Under the pieces are notes generated by a model. It saw only the letters and a program-made list of their open reading frames with translations, ran no database searches and was not told where the DNA came from. From Sciurus carolinensis (Eukaryota > Chordata > Mammalia > Rodentia > Sciuridae): 64,000 nucleotides of DNA. Within the stretch, counting starts at the first letter, position 1. The number at the start of each line of letters is the position of its first letter. The stretch is from the NCBI RefSeq assembly GCF_902686445.1, contig NC_062222.1, forward strand, positions 136,841,035-136,905,034. Reading direction: 5' to 3'. Both the position numbers and the translations under genes were made by a program. Below, piece after piece: positions 34,451-46,041 of this stretch.

Positions 34451-35047
34451 GTATAAAGAAACTCAGCAGGAGAATTCTCCAGAAAGGATTTGCATCAGAA
34501 AGTAGAGAACTAGAGGAAAGGTTCTCATTGAGGAAAAGACGGACAGCCCCATGGGAAGAGTGGGGTGCTGTGTGAGGAGGATAACCAGATTGCCGAGACC
34601 CTGGGAAAGCGTTCAGTTTCATTTGTCCCAAGGAGAATGCAAATTAAAACCGTGATGGGAGGCCCCCACTCCAGCCCAGGACCGCCCGGACACCTAGCGG
34701 ACCCAGTGCTGGCGCTGGCCCGTGGAGCTGGTAGGCGGGGCAGCAAGGGTTTTAGGAGCGATTCAGAAGATGAATGGGGCACATGGGGGTCAGACTGGGG
34801 GGTGGCTTGGTCTCCTCTACTAAGATGCAGCGAAACCGAAAGAGTTGTCTCGCGGGCCAGCCAGGTAATAACTGCCCTGTTGGAGTTCTCCGGTCGACGT
34901 TGGTGGCGTGCCTTTTACTTTAATTAGATTTTTTCACAGCTCTGTGTTGCTGGGCCCGAGTCTGGCGACGCACACCCCGCCTGGGCTGGAGCTGGCAGCG
35001 AGAGTGTGTGTCTACCCTGTTGCAACGACCTGACCTTTTTTCCCAAA

Positions 35048-35163
35048 TGTTTTTTTAGTTGTCAGTGGACCCTTATTTTACTTCTTTATACGCGGTGCTG
35101 AGAATTGAACCCGTGCCTCATGGTGCTGGGTGAGTGCTCATCCCCTGCCACCACCCCAGCCCC
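35048..35163 (-). mobile_element. ID-type SINE
   Basis: 'tttttttagttgtcagtgga', 'ggtgctgagaattgaacccg' and 'accaccccagcccc', antisense of the ID-type SINE. Confidence 0.88.
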
Positions 35164-37789
35164 GGAGACCTTGAAGCAAACTGAACACTCGCACAGCCGT
35201 GCAGCTCAGCGGCACCTACAGACGCGCCCGGCAGGCTCCCAGCGCTGCCCTTGCTTCAAGGAGCCCTGCCATATCCGGGAGCCCACCTGAAGACGCCCAC
35301 CTTGCCCACCCACGTCCTCACAGGTCCCAGCCGCAGGGCGGAGCTTGGCCCTGAGCGGGCCCTCTGGCCGGGCGTCCTCTGCAGCAGCCTCTGCACACTT
35401 GGAGAGTGACCTCTATCCCAGGCTTGCCAAAGGGGTCGCTCCTCCCGGCCGAAGGGTTCTCAGGGGGATTGTGGCCTCCAGGGGCGTTTGGGCTCTGGAA
35501 CCTCCGGGCAGAGGGCGGAGGGCAGAGGAGAGTGCCGGGCCCCGTGCCTGCTGCCTGCCAGCCCCCGGCACGGTCCATCCCACAGCCTTGCGAGGGTCAC
35601 ACTCCCCTTTTCAGACAAGGATGATGCTTGTGCAGTTGGAGTGAGGCACCCAGTGTGCTAGGAGGACCCTGGTGACCCCTGGCCGGCCTGTGGGCTCCAT
35701 CACTCGCGACCACAGAGGGCGTGTCTTGCTTGAGTGGTGGGCTGGGGCTCTGCCCCATGCGGTCACCCAGGAGCCCAGTGGACAGAGGGTCTGTCAGGGC
35801 AGGTGGCCCTGGGGGAGGAGGCTCCCTTAGAAGGGACACGTGTCGCTGTCACTGGTAGACCACTGACCAGAGCAAGCCATGGCCCTCACTGCTGGGGGCG
35901 GGGACTGTTGGCCACACCCAGGTGTCCAGGTGTGGGAGAGGCCTTCTCCCAGTGTCCCCAGAGCTGGACTGCAGGTATTCACTTCTCTCCTCCGCACCTG
36001 GATGCCCGGCGGGGAGGTGTGCACAGCAGTTCTTGGCGAGTGATCGGTGGCAAGTGACCGTGTGCTGCTGTGTGTGCAGGTGGCCAGGACTGGGCTGCTG
36101 CGGCCTCGGCGGTCCAAGGCTGGTGGCCCGAGGCCACACCTTTGCCACTGGAGGCTGCAGCCACGCCCTACTCTGTGTGCCTCCGCCTCCCCAGATCTGC
36201 TTCATGGCTGTCACTGCTCACGCCTCCTCCTCAGGCCGCAGGAGGAGCTGGGCTTTCTCCTACAGCCGTGTGGTGTGGCCTCTCCCCTCCACTCCGGGGC
36301 CTCACGTCACGGAGCCCTGCGTGGACGTTGTGCATGTTGCTGTGTCTCTGTCTGTGAGCGTGACCCTCGCTGGGGGTCTCACACCTAGTGTGATTCTATT
36401 TTTCAAATATGATCCGTGTCTGATTTCCTGCGGGACTTCCCTGCCTGTTCTGCACCCGCGTTCTCCTTTGACATCCCTGTGGCTGAGTCTGTTCCAGCTG
36501 AAGTCAGCCTGCTCTCAGTCCAGTGGCTGGACTCTGACCTTGTGCACTGAAGCCACCGACCTCCAGTGAGCTCTGCTGTAGGGACATCCCCTGCCCTCCC
36601 CAGGGTCCCCAGGGAATCCTGTGCTCCCAGGGATGGGGCTGCAGGCCCTCCAGGGTCAGACGGGGTCCACGGGCTGCCCTTTCCTTGGCCAATGCTGCGG
36701 AGCTTTGGGAGTTAGACACGCTGCTACTGACTTTTGAGGAGCAGTCCTACTCCGCGTGGATCCCGAGGAGCTGCAAGTAGGCTCCAGCAGCCACCCTGCG
36801 CCCGTGCTCAGCAGCGCCGGCTGCACACGCCAAGAAGGGGGCACTGCGCCCTCCAGATGGTGAGGGGATACTGTGTGCACCACACGATGGCTGGGCGCAG
36901 CCGTGGGAGGGAAGAAACGGTCACCGGCTGCAGCACGTCCTTGAGGACACTGGCGAGGGCAGCTGCTGTCTGCTTTGACTTAGGTGAAGTGCTGGGACCG
37001 CAAAGCCACAGAGGGCGGCCACCAGGGCTGAGGGCTCAGTGCCTGCTGGGACAGAGCTGCTCCTGGGAAGATGGAGATGGGGTGGATGGTGTGCTGGCAC
37101 GACAGCGAGGAAGTGCCCAGCTGGACTGTGTGCCCGGAAGTGGAAGATGCCGGTCCCATGCTGTGTGGCCACGCTGCACAGTGATGTGAAAGAAACCCCT
37201 GCAGTGGGCTTGGCAACTTTCTGCTAGAGCAGGAAGTGGGTGGGAGCCAGTTCTGGCCACCACCTGGGAGGGAAGCCCATCAGGCCTCTTTGGGAACTCG
37301 CAGGAATGATTTTCATTTCTTCCAAGTAGTAAAAACTACTTGGAACCAACAAATTGAATCCCTCTCACGGAAACAGCATGATCAACTGTCAGCTGTCCAC
37401 GTTGTAAATCTACCATTAGGATGGAAAACTCGATTTGGAACCTGAGCTGGCACTGAGGCAGGGGTCGTAGGGTAAGGGCAAAGCACCCGGCCTCGACTCC
37501 TGGCCTGATGGCCACCCCAGAACTTGGCGTCCTACCCTCAACCAGTGCCAGCCCTGCGTCTCAAGCCAGGTGCCCTCTGTTCCCTTGAACAGCACAGGGA
37601 CATAAATGCCTGAGCACACGACACCTGAAGCCCGTTGGCTCTGGCCCCGAGAGTGACCAGCAGAAGGCGCTCCCTTCTCTTGTCCGGGACACCGGCCTGG
37701 CGTCCTCTGGTGGGGGCTGGCACTGGTTGAGGGCAGACCCCCGCCACTCAGCCAGGTGGAAGGACCCCGGTGTCAGGCAGTGGTACGGG
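35164..37789. other. GC-rich intergenic DNA
   Basis: No supported gene. A MIR-like piece lies near 35570-35645 ('cagccttgcgagggtcacac', 'ccttttcagacaaggatgat'). CTCF-like motifs occur at about 35707, 37003 and 37654. Open frames overlap on both strands. Confidence 0.6.
37654..37672 (+). promoter_or_regulatory. CTCF-like motif
   Basis: 'tgaccagcagaaggcgctc' differs from 'tggccagcagggggcgctc' at three positions. Same orientation as the motif at 38601. Confidence 0.4.
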
Positions 37790-38000
37790 TTGACTGGTGC
37801 CCCCATTCGTGTGTCGGTGTCCTGACCCCCAGCACCCCAGGATGCGGCCTTATTTGGAGATCTGGGCTTTACTGAGGCCATCAAGTTAAAATGTGGCCAC
37901 TGGGCTGGGTCCTGATCCAACACGCTGCTGTCCTTCTAAAGGAGAGAAGCCTGGGCGCAGGCGTGCGCCTGGGGGGGCCGTGTGACATCGAGAGCAGCGT
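37790..38000. repeat. Ancient interspersed repeat
   Basis: 'cggccttatttggagatctg', 'aggccatcaagttaaaatgt' and 'tgctgtccttctaaaggaga' follow a widespread old mammalian repeat plan (…ttatttggagatagggtctt…). Family not named by eye. Confidence 0.5.
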
Positions 38001-38204
38001 GTGCTGCAGCTCCCCAAGCCGAGGCGCCAGGGTACCCGCACCCCCGGGAACTGGGGAGGCCTGGGGCAGGTTGTTCCCACAGCCTGGGAGGAACCAGCCC
38101 TGCCGACACCCTGAAGTTAGGCGCGGCCTCCGGAAGGGCGGCTGCCGGGTCTTGTCGAAGCCCCGGGTCTGCAGTGCTCTGCTGTGACAGTCCTACCAAA
38201 TGGA

Positions 38205-38480
38205 CCCCAGTGGCTGAAACAACGGAGGCGCGTTTCTCCCTCTGGTCGGATTGACGTCTCCTTGTAAGGATACCAGGTGGGTCTGCGGGCCACCGTACTC
38301 CAGGGTGCCGGCCTCTGAACAGTCCATCTGTGGTGGCCTCACTCCCAGTAAACTGACAGGGATGGGTGCAGAGGGCTGGGGCCTTGGCCTGTCATTTTGG
38401 GGGGCACCAGTCAACCCCTAACATCCACCCTCTGGACCCCATTCCTTCCCTCCCATGTGCAGAACGCCATCGCCCTAAAG
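38205..38480. repeat. Ancient interspersed repeat
   Basis: 'ccagtggctgaaacaacgga', 'cttgtaaggataccaggtgg' and 'accagtcaacccctaacatc' resemble another common old repeat (…ggcttaaaacaac…ataaggacacca…). Diverged and GC-shifted. Confidence 0.45.
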
Positions 38481-38600
38481 TCCCGAGAACTCCAGCACCG
38501 AAGCACCATCCACACACACTCCCAGTTCTCTGCTCTCCGCCGCTCAGGGGGAGGCAGGTAGGTGCTCAGGACGCCTGGTGGCACGCCAGTCAATCACGGC

Positions 38601-38620
38601 TGTCGCCTCCAGAGGGCGCT
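38601..38620 (+). promoter_or_regulatory. CTCF-like motif
   Basis: 'gcctccagagggcgct' differs from the CTCF core 'gccaccagggggcgct' at two of 16 positions. Binding is not shown by sequence alone. Related motifs lie at 35707, 37003 and 37654, all on the + strand. Confidence 0.45.
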
Positions 38621-38834
38621 CTGCCCCTGCTGCCGATTAGAGCTGCAGCCCCACAGCCACTACTGAGGGCTCACCGCACATGCTGCCCGCTGGTGCTGGG
38701 GCCCTGGGGTGAATCCATCAGAACCCGAGCCTGGCGGGAATGAGAGACGTCAGAGTAAGACGCTGTGGTTGACCTTAGTGTCCCCCAGCGTGTTGAGGGC
38801 ATGGTCCTCAGCTGGGTGCTATGGAGGGGGCGTG

Positions 38835-39010
38835 TTTCAGGGATTGAACCCAGGGGCGCTCATCCACTGAGCCGCGTCCCCAGCTCTTTGTATTTTTTAT
38901 TTTGAGACAGGGCCTCACTATATTGCTTAGGGCCTCATTGAGTTGCTGAGACTGGCTTTTAACTTGAGATCCTCCTGCCTCAGCAGGAGGGGTGCACCAC
39001 CACACCGGCA
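38835..39010 (-). mobile_element. B1-ID SINE
   Basis: 'ttcagggattgaacccaggg', 'catccactgagccgcgtccc' and 'gggcctcattgagttgctga' are the antisense composite SINE. The B1 end is shortened near 'cagcaggaggggtgcaccac'. Confidence 0.9.
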
Positions 39011-39079
39011 GTCAAGGCGGGGGCAGTGGGCGGTCTTTGGTCCCTGGGGGTGTGTCCTTAAGGAGGGTGGGCCTGCCCA

Positions 39080-39136
39080 TCCTCCCGTCCTCCCGTCCTC
39101 CCGTCCTCCCGTCCTCCCGTCCTCTCGTCCTCCCTT
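39080..39136. repeat. (CCTCCCGT)n microsatellite
   Basis: About seven copies of the 8-bp unit CCTCCCGT with a late variant CCTCTCGT. C-rich on +, G-rich on -. Confidence 0.95.
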
Positions 39137-39834
39137 GACTGCCTCCTGGCCGCGTGCTCTTCCCTGATGTTGTTTTGCCACGGACACAAAGCAGCCAGGC
39201 CCAGTGACCGTGGACTGAACCCTCAGAGACCTTGAGCCAAGGCGAGCCTGTTCATCCCCGTCACCGCGGTGGGACGCCACACTCAGCAGTACACTACTTT
39301 GTAATTATTTCCCTGAAACAACCTGAAATATGCACAAGAGTGGTTTTTAATTTTGTAAAGGTAGAATGATTTCTAGTCACCTCTGATTTCTTCCTCCTGA
39401 GACTCAGATCTGTGGCACAGTTGCTTAGAAACCATCCGTAGAATTCAGACCTGTTCCTCGCATTCCGATGCTGGTGGTCTGTCTCCCTTGTGTTAAGGGG
39501 TGCGTTGTGGTTGTACGGCGGCGGGACTTGTTATGCACTCCACGTGCACACAGCATGACCACAGGACGTGGCCAGCCACTCCCGTGTCCCCCGTCCTCTG
39601 ACCAGTGCCAGCCCTGGTAACCTGGGTTCCTTTTTCCTGATCTGTCTGAGCAGGTGCTGTTGACCTCGAGGACCAGGTGGGAGCTCATCAGTTCTCACTA
39701 TGATTTTTTGTGTGTCTATTTTATTGGTTCCCACTCTGATTTTTCTTATTTCTTCTCCTCTCCTTGTTTTGGGTTTCATTTGGTTTTATTTTTCTGCTTC
39801 TTAAGGTGAAGGTTGAAGTTAACAGATTACCTTT

Positions 39835-41102
39835 ATAAATTTCTTTAAACTTAAAAAAATACCAACTTTACTGAGATACAATTCACAATTCAAGTACAGT
39901 TTAGTGGTTTTTAGTGTTTCATTGATATGTGCAGCTGTCACTAAGATGGATCTTAAAACATTGTCCTCACCTTATAAAGAAACCATACTCAGGTGGGCGT
40001 GGTGGCGCACACCGGTGGCCTTAGTGACTCAGGAGGCTGAGGCAGAAGGATGGCAAGTTCAAGGCCAGCCTGGACAACTTAGCGAGGCCCTAAGCAACTT
40101 AGTGAGACCCTGTCTCAACATAAAAAATAAAAAGGGCTGGGGTGTTGCTCAGTGGATGAGCATCCCTGAGTTTGATCCCTGGTGCCAAAAAAAGAAAGAG
40201 AAAAAAAGAAAAAGAAAATGGGAAAGAAAAGAAACCACGCTCCGTAGCTCTTCCCATTCATGCGGCGGCCCGGCTCTGAGCCCACCTCCTGTCTCTGTAG
40301 ATCTCCCTGCTCTGGTGTTTTGCACGAATGGATCTTGTCACGCCTGCCCTGGTGGTGGCTGCGTTTGCAGGCGTGGCGTGCTGAAGGCCGTCTGGCCTGT
40401 GCTGTGCGTCCGGGTGGCCGGCGGTTCCTCACTGGGGAGTGGAGCAGCTGAGGACGGACCACGCCTTGCTACCCGTCACGTGTGGGTTGTGCCCAGATGT
40501 GGCTCACGCTGCAGTGAATGTCTGAGTGGACGCGTTTGTGTCCATGTGCTGGCCTGCTCGGGGTGCGCCAGGCACCCGGAGGCGCCGGTGGAGATTCCTC
40601 TGGAGGCGGCCAGACCCCTCCAGAGGTGGCAGGGGTGGCGTCTCTGTGGCCCCCGGTGCTTGCTGGGTCTGACTGCTCCATTCCAGCCCTGTCGGTGGGT
40701 GGAGGTGGTGTCCCGTGGTGGTCTCCGCTGGCAGTCCCCGGTGGCTGACGTTGCCTAGCTCTCTCCCTGTGCTGTCTGTGTACATTGTCCTTGGAGAAGT
40801 CTCGGTTTAGACGTTCGTTTTTAAACTGGTTGTCTTCTTGTCAGTTACCGAGTTCTCCTCTTCTGATGCAGCTTCCTGGTCAGACTCTGCCTTGGAAACC
40901 CGCTCCCGTCCTGGGGGCTCTTCCCACCTTTTTTTTTTCCTTCCATGTGTTTTGAGTTTGATGAAGTCAGATGTTTCCATTCTTTCTCGTCTCTTGAGCT
41001 TTTGCTGTCAAGGCCGAGTGTGAGGCTGTGAAGAGGGACCCCCGCCCGTTTTCTAAGAGTTTCGTGGTTCTAGCTTCTCCAAGGGGCTCTTTGACTCCCC
41101 CT
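39835..41102 (-). mobile_element. Ancient L1 (ORF2 3' part and 3'UTR), GC-shifted
   Basis: 'actttactgagatacaattc' (3'UTR end), 'ctgtctctgtagatctccct', 'ctcctttaaactgg'-like block near 40820 and 'tgagtttgatgaagtcagat' near 40957 follow the antisense order of old L1. A B1-ID SINE (39989-40235) splits it. Many A/T positions of L1 are G/C here, so the 284-codon open frame at 39904-40758 is an artefact of lost stops. Confidence 0.7.
39989..40235 (+). mobile_element. B1-ID SINE inside ancient L1
   Basis: 'ggtgggcgtggtggcgcaca', 'aagttcaaggccagcctgga' and 'cttagtgagaccctgtctca', then the ID half and an AAAAAG-rich tail. Flanked by 'aaagaaaccatactc' and 'aaagaaaccacgctc', the target duplication. Confidence 0.94.
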
Positions 41103-41212
41103 TTTTTTGGTACTAGGGATTGAACACAGGGGCGCCTGACCACTGAGCCCCAGCCCTACTGTGTATTTTATTTAGAGACAGGGTCTCACTGAGTTGCTTA
41201 GCGCCTTGCCGC
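41103..41212 (-). mobile_element. Truncated B1-ID SINE
   Basis: 'tttggtactagggattgaac', 'accactgagccccagcccta' and 'gtctcactgagttgcttagc'. The B1 half is mostly missing. It lies at the edge of the old L1. Confidence 0.88.
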
Positions 41213-42187
41213 CACAACCGACTTGCAGTGATTTTTCCAAACATAAATAATGTCTACGAGGTATCTCCAGAACAAGACAAATTGGGGGAGCACACTGAAA
41301 CCATCTTGACTGGACTCTGCAGAGTTGGGGGAGCAGTCAGACCCAGCCCTGCAGCCCCACGTTTACCGCCACGGTGCAACTGCTCGCCTCAAGGCTCCTG
41401 CACCCCAGCCCCGTGTGCCCGCGAATCAAGGCTGGCGAGGAACCCAGAGGAGGCTGCGGCAGGGGTGGCAGGAGCGGCAGGGCACTGCGTGACCTCTTGG
41501 CAGTCGGGCAATTATCCTGGTCTGTGGGAAACCCAGAGGGCCAAGGAGGAGGCGAGCTCAACAGCAGGGCAGGGAGCAGAGGGCAGCCTCAGACCTCCTG
41601 GGAGCCCTCCGTCCTCAGCCGGGGTGAAAGCAGACATCTGCGTGATCAGGACGGCGCAGAGGGGCCGTCAACACCTGGGCAGTCCAGGAATGCCTCCTGA
41701 GGGAGTGACCACAGGCTGGAGCCCGAGGGCAAGAGCTGGGTCCGGAGCCAGGGGCGCTCTGGGCCGCGGCACCCCTGTCACAGGTCCCCGCAGGGACCGC
41801 GTCTCTTCATCTTAGTTTCCCGGCCAGGGGCCTTCCTAGTCCATCCCACCGCCCTTCCTCCAGCTGGAAGTGGTGGGCTGGGTAGCTAGAGTCTGCCCCG
41901 GGCCAGGCCTCACCCTGAAGCTTACACAACCGTGAGGCCCCGCGAGGCCCCTCTCACCCTGTGCAGCCCCAGGGGAGTCGCCATGGCCCACTTGTCAGGG
42001 GTCCTTGAAGCCCTTTGTGTCTCCGGGTTGTTGGGATTTAGACAGGGTCTGCCTCTCTGCCTCCTTGACCCCCTTGCTCCCCCACACCCTGGCCCAGCAC
42101 TTCGGACCCCTATCCAGGGCAGCCCTAGAGTCCACCAGCAGTGACAAGCCCCCTCCCTTCATCTCCTCCTCAAAAAGTGTCAAAGAA
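41213..42187. other. GC-rich intergenic DNA
   Basis: No gene or repeat family recognised. The 195-codon open frame at 41228 has no family resemblance and overlaps a frame in another phase. Confidence 0.5.
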
Positions 42188-42384
42188 CTGGGCACAGGGG
42201 AGCACGCCTGTAATCCCCGTGACTGGGAGGCTGAGGCAGGAGGTTGGCGAGTTCAAAGCCAGCCTCAGCAGCAGTGAGTCGCTAAGCAATAGGGCTGGGG
42301 ATGTGGCTCAGTTGTCGAGTGCCCCTGAGTTCAATCCCCGGTACCATTAAAAAAAAAAAAAAGAAAAGAAAAGAAAGAAAGAAG
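42188..42384 (+). mobile_element. B1-ID SINE
   Basis: 'gagcacgcctgtaatccccg', 'gttcaaagccagcctcagca' and 'gctggggatgtggctcagtt', then an A/AAAG-rich tail that runs directly into the LTR at 42385. Confidence 0.94.
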
Positions 42385-42901
42385 TGTTATGGCACAACTT
42401 AAGAACAGTCTGATCGCCACTGAGAATCCAAATTTGAGAGTCTTCATTAAGCTGGCCGCTGACTGTCTCACACAATGCCCCAAAAATGGCTATTGGGAGA
42501 ACAGCCCCGACCACAGGGTTGTAGGGTTCTTATACCAAAAATCACATCAATCTTAAGTGTCTGTTGCTATGATTCAAAATTACAGACTAACATCATGAGC
42601 TCATCAACAGAGGGGGAGGTGGGTCAGAATGACCCTTACCTGGGTACAAACTAAAGAACGGTTGCTAACATCCACACAATCACTGTTCACATGGTACTTT
42701 GTTTAGGAGCAATAGGAATCAAAAGAGCAATTTTTCATCACATAAGAATTGTCATTTTGTATTGCTAAACATGTCACACTAAGTAACTGATGGGCACAGA
42801 GGCGGGGAGTTCCCATGGGAGAAGCTCATTTCCTACATAACATGGAGTCTCAGCAAAATGGAGTCTGTCCAGTCATTTCCCTTATAGTCTGGCCTAGAAC
42901 A
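42385..42901 (-). mobile_element. Solo ERV LTR, copy 1 (minus)
   Basis: Reverse complement begins 'tgttctaggccaga' and ends 'gtgccataaca', with TG...CA ends, 517 bp. It matches the LTR at 45522-46041 end to end, in the opposite orientation. The position of the poly(A) hexamer is altered (AATGAA) relative to copy 2. No gag/pol lies beside it. Confidence 0.88.
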
Positions 42902-45521
42902 TCCCCACGGCACCAGATCTGTCAGCCCGTCACAGAAGGAAAGAAAGAGAAGTGCAAGAAATCACATTCAATATGCTGGAAGAGAAGGACTTTTTTTGTC
43001 CCTCTATTTTTATTCCTGGCTGGGAAGGCGTCTGTGGCAGACGCGCACCCCTGGAGGACCCTGGTGGCTCTGGGGATGTCTCGGGGTGCTGAGGAGCAAT
43101 GCGTCCAGGCCCCCATTTCACCGCTCTCTGTACCTGGGCGCGGGAGCATCTGCAGTGAAGACGGTCCCTGCACCAGGTCTCCCTCTCTGGGGCGCCGTGT
43201 CCGCTGGACCGTGCAGCACTGGGCAGTGCTGAGGACCCCCTTCCTCCGCCCCTTCTCAGGTGCTGCACCAGCAGCCTAAGGCTGTGCTGGGGGACTTGGG
43301 CAGGACTCTGGAGAAGACGGGGCTCAGATACTCCCATATGCCCCACTCTCCCTTCCCCTCGTGCATGACCTCCGAGCCCCCAGTCCCAAGCCCTGTGTCC
43401 TGCTCCACAGTGAGTCCACACCCTGCTCCTGCAGCCTGGCCTCTGCTGGGTCCTGAGCCTCAGGCCGCACTCCGTGCCAGTCCGCTCGGTGCCTGGCTGC
43501 CCTGCTCTTGCCCCTTGCTCAGAGTGGCTTCCTTTCTCTTCAGTCCCACTCTGGTTCCTAAGAAGCCTTAGTTAGGACCCTGTCCCTCCGTGCTTTGGAC
43601 TGGAGGCCCCCTCAGAGATGCAGTGGGTTGGGGCTGGCTTCTGCTGGACCCTGGAGACAGCGGGACATGCTGCGCTGGAGCCCCAGTGGCAGGGGCAGGC
43701 GCAGGCTCCAGGGGAGGTGGGCATAGCACCTCGGAGATCCCTGGGGGCCGCTGTCCTAGGACCAGAGTGGCTTCCTGGATCTACCTCCCCAGTTCCTTTC
43801 CCAGCCAAACTCCCTGTGACAAGCTGCTGTTCTCTGGTTTGGGGTGCACGTGTGAGTGTGCATGGGTGTGCTAGGTGATATGTGAGTTTTCACGCGCGCG
43901 TGCCACGTGAGTGCACCGCTGTGTGGGGCGTCTCCGGGGAGCCATGCACATGGCTCTGCACGTGCCCTGCTAACCAGGTGTGGGCTGCGCCTCCTGGGTC
44001 CTCCTGCATGGGTGACGGTGCCCTGGTGCGCAGGGCTGTGCCTCCACCTGAGGGCCAGCTGCGCTTGGTCCCGTCTGCGTCTCACCAGTGAGGCCACCTG
44101 GCCAGCTTAGAAGCTCGGCTGAGCCTGTTCCCTCCCTGTGAGTGGGTGACAGTCAGGGGAGGTCAGGTGGAGGTGGGAAGAGCAGCACCTGTCCTGTGGG
44201 AGTGAGGCCAGGCACATGCTCATCACCTGGTCCAGGCCGTGGTCCTGCTTGTGGGACGTGGGACAAGCAGCTGTTTTGGCAGCAGGTTCCACCTCCTCGC
44301 CCTGCCGCCTCCTGGCTGCCACCCCACGGCTGGCCCTCATCCTCCCTTTAAGCCAGCACGGCCCCTCCAGGCACCTCAGCTCTGGTGGACTGAGCTGCCA
44401 TTTCCACTTTCCACACCCCAGGGTCATGGACACCACAGCTCCTGTTTATCCACAGCTGGACGGAGCCACCACGGTAAGAAAAGGATTTTCCTGTGTTTTA
44501 AAAATCTTTGTTTTACTTTCTCTCTAGAACCTCTTTCTTTGAGTGTTGCTGCTCTAAACCTTGACCTTTGACCCGTGCTTTGCGGGCTAGGAGGAAGACA
44601 GGGTGCCGTTGGGGATGTCCTTTAGGGGAGGCAGCAGTGGCAGTCCGGGGTGTCTGACTTGGAGGAGGGTGCGTGTTGGCAGCACCAGGTGTCACCAGCC
44701 TGGCTTCTGCTTCCACCCAGCCCTACTTTCTCCCCGCTGCTGCTCTCTCTCCTGGCGGCTGCAGTAGCTTCCCGCCGGCCTCCCTGCCTCCCTCCCATGT
44801 GCCCATCCTTCCTGGGGGAGATTTGCATGCAGATGGAACTGGCTTCACCTGCTCCAGACTCCACCCGTGGCGGAGCAGAGGCCCGGCCAGCGCTTGCATT
44901 TCGGGGACTGGGCTTGCTTCCCGGCCTCTGCAGGGGCTGCACTTGAGATCTGGCTTAGCTATTGACCTGATCCCCTCCCTCACTGGAATGTCAGCTAGTG
45001 AGGTGGGTGACTTGGCCACAGTGGGATCCCCAGGGCCTGGCAGGTGTGCGTACTAGTCACCCGGTGGGGCTGGTGGTGAATGAATGTCTCGGGCCTCCCG
45101 TGTGCTTCCTGCACCCTCCCGGCTCTGCCCTGCATGCTGCTCTGTCCCTGATGCTGGTGGCTTCTCTACATGGACAGGAGCCTCCAGACTGGCAGGACTG
45201 AGGCTTTATGAACCCACCTGTGCCTGGAGGAGCAGAGCCCCAGGCAGGGTTGCGACCTCCTGGATTTGAAAAGCTGCTCTCTGCAACTTGGAGCGGGTGT
45301 GGTGGGGCCCAGGGCAGCCCTCTGGGGGGGCCGAGATCTGCACTGTGCCCCAGAGGGGACCTTCTGCCCGTCCTTGGAGCCTTGGCAGATGCAAATGAGC
45401 TGCGCTCGCCTACTGCCACTTGCCTGGGGCTGGCAGGCCCCCGAATCCCTTCTCTCCTTCCTTAACCTGGGATGGGGAGTGGCTGGGAGTGCGATGGGCT
45501 GACAGATCTGCTCCTCGAGAA
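42902..45521. other. GC-rich spacer between the inverted LTRs
   Basis: 2.6 kb with no viral or host gene recognised. Overlapping open frames on both strands look like GC-driven chance. A short CG/TG-rich patch lies at 43840-43930. Confidence 0.55.
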
Positions 45522-46041
45522 TGTTCTAGGCCAGACTCTAAGGGAAATGGCTAAACAGACTCCATTTTGCTCTGAGATCCCATGTTATGTAGGAAATAAG
45601 CTTCTCCCATGGGAACACCCGCCTCTGTGCCCATCATCAGTTACGTGGTGTGACATGTTTAGTAATATATAATGGCAACTCCTATTAAAGAATTGCTCTC
45701 TTTTGATTCCTATTGCTCCTAGACAATGTACCATGTGAACGGTGATTGTGTGGATGTCAGCAACCATTCTTTAGTTTGTACCTAGGTAAGGGTCATTCTG
45801 ACCCACCTCCCCCTCTGTCGATGATCTCATGATGTTTTATAATTTTGAATCATAGCAACAGACACTTATGATTGATGTGATTTTTGGTATAAAAATTCCT
45901 ACAACCCTGTGGTCGGGGCTGTTCTCCCAATAGCCATTTTTGGGGGCATTGTGTGAGACAGTCAGCGACCAGCTTAATAAAGACTCTCAAATTTGGATTC
46001 TCAGTGGTGATCGGGCTGTTCTTAAGTTGCGCCCCATAACA
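45522..46041 (+). mobile_element. Solo ERV LTR, copy 2 (plus)
   Basis: Starts 'tgttctaggccagactctaa' and ends 'gcgccccataaca', 520 bp with TG/CA termini. TATA-like 'ggtataaaaa' at 45887 and AATAAA at 45976 mark U3/R. It is an inverted match to copy 1. No clear short target duplication is seen at either copy. Confidence 0.9.

Noticed and set aside
36734..38254. Possible exons of an unknown gene in the 35-38 kb GC-rich block
   Set aside because: Only overlapping open frames and old repeats; no consistent splice sites or recognisable protein.
39904..40758. 284-codon open frame
   Set aside because: It runs through a SINE and a GC-shifted ancient L1, with residues encoded by repeats.
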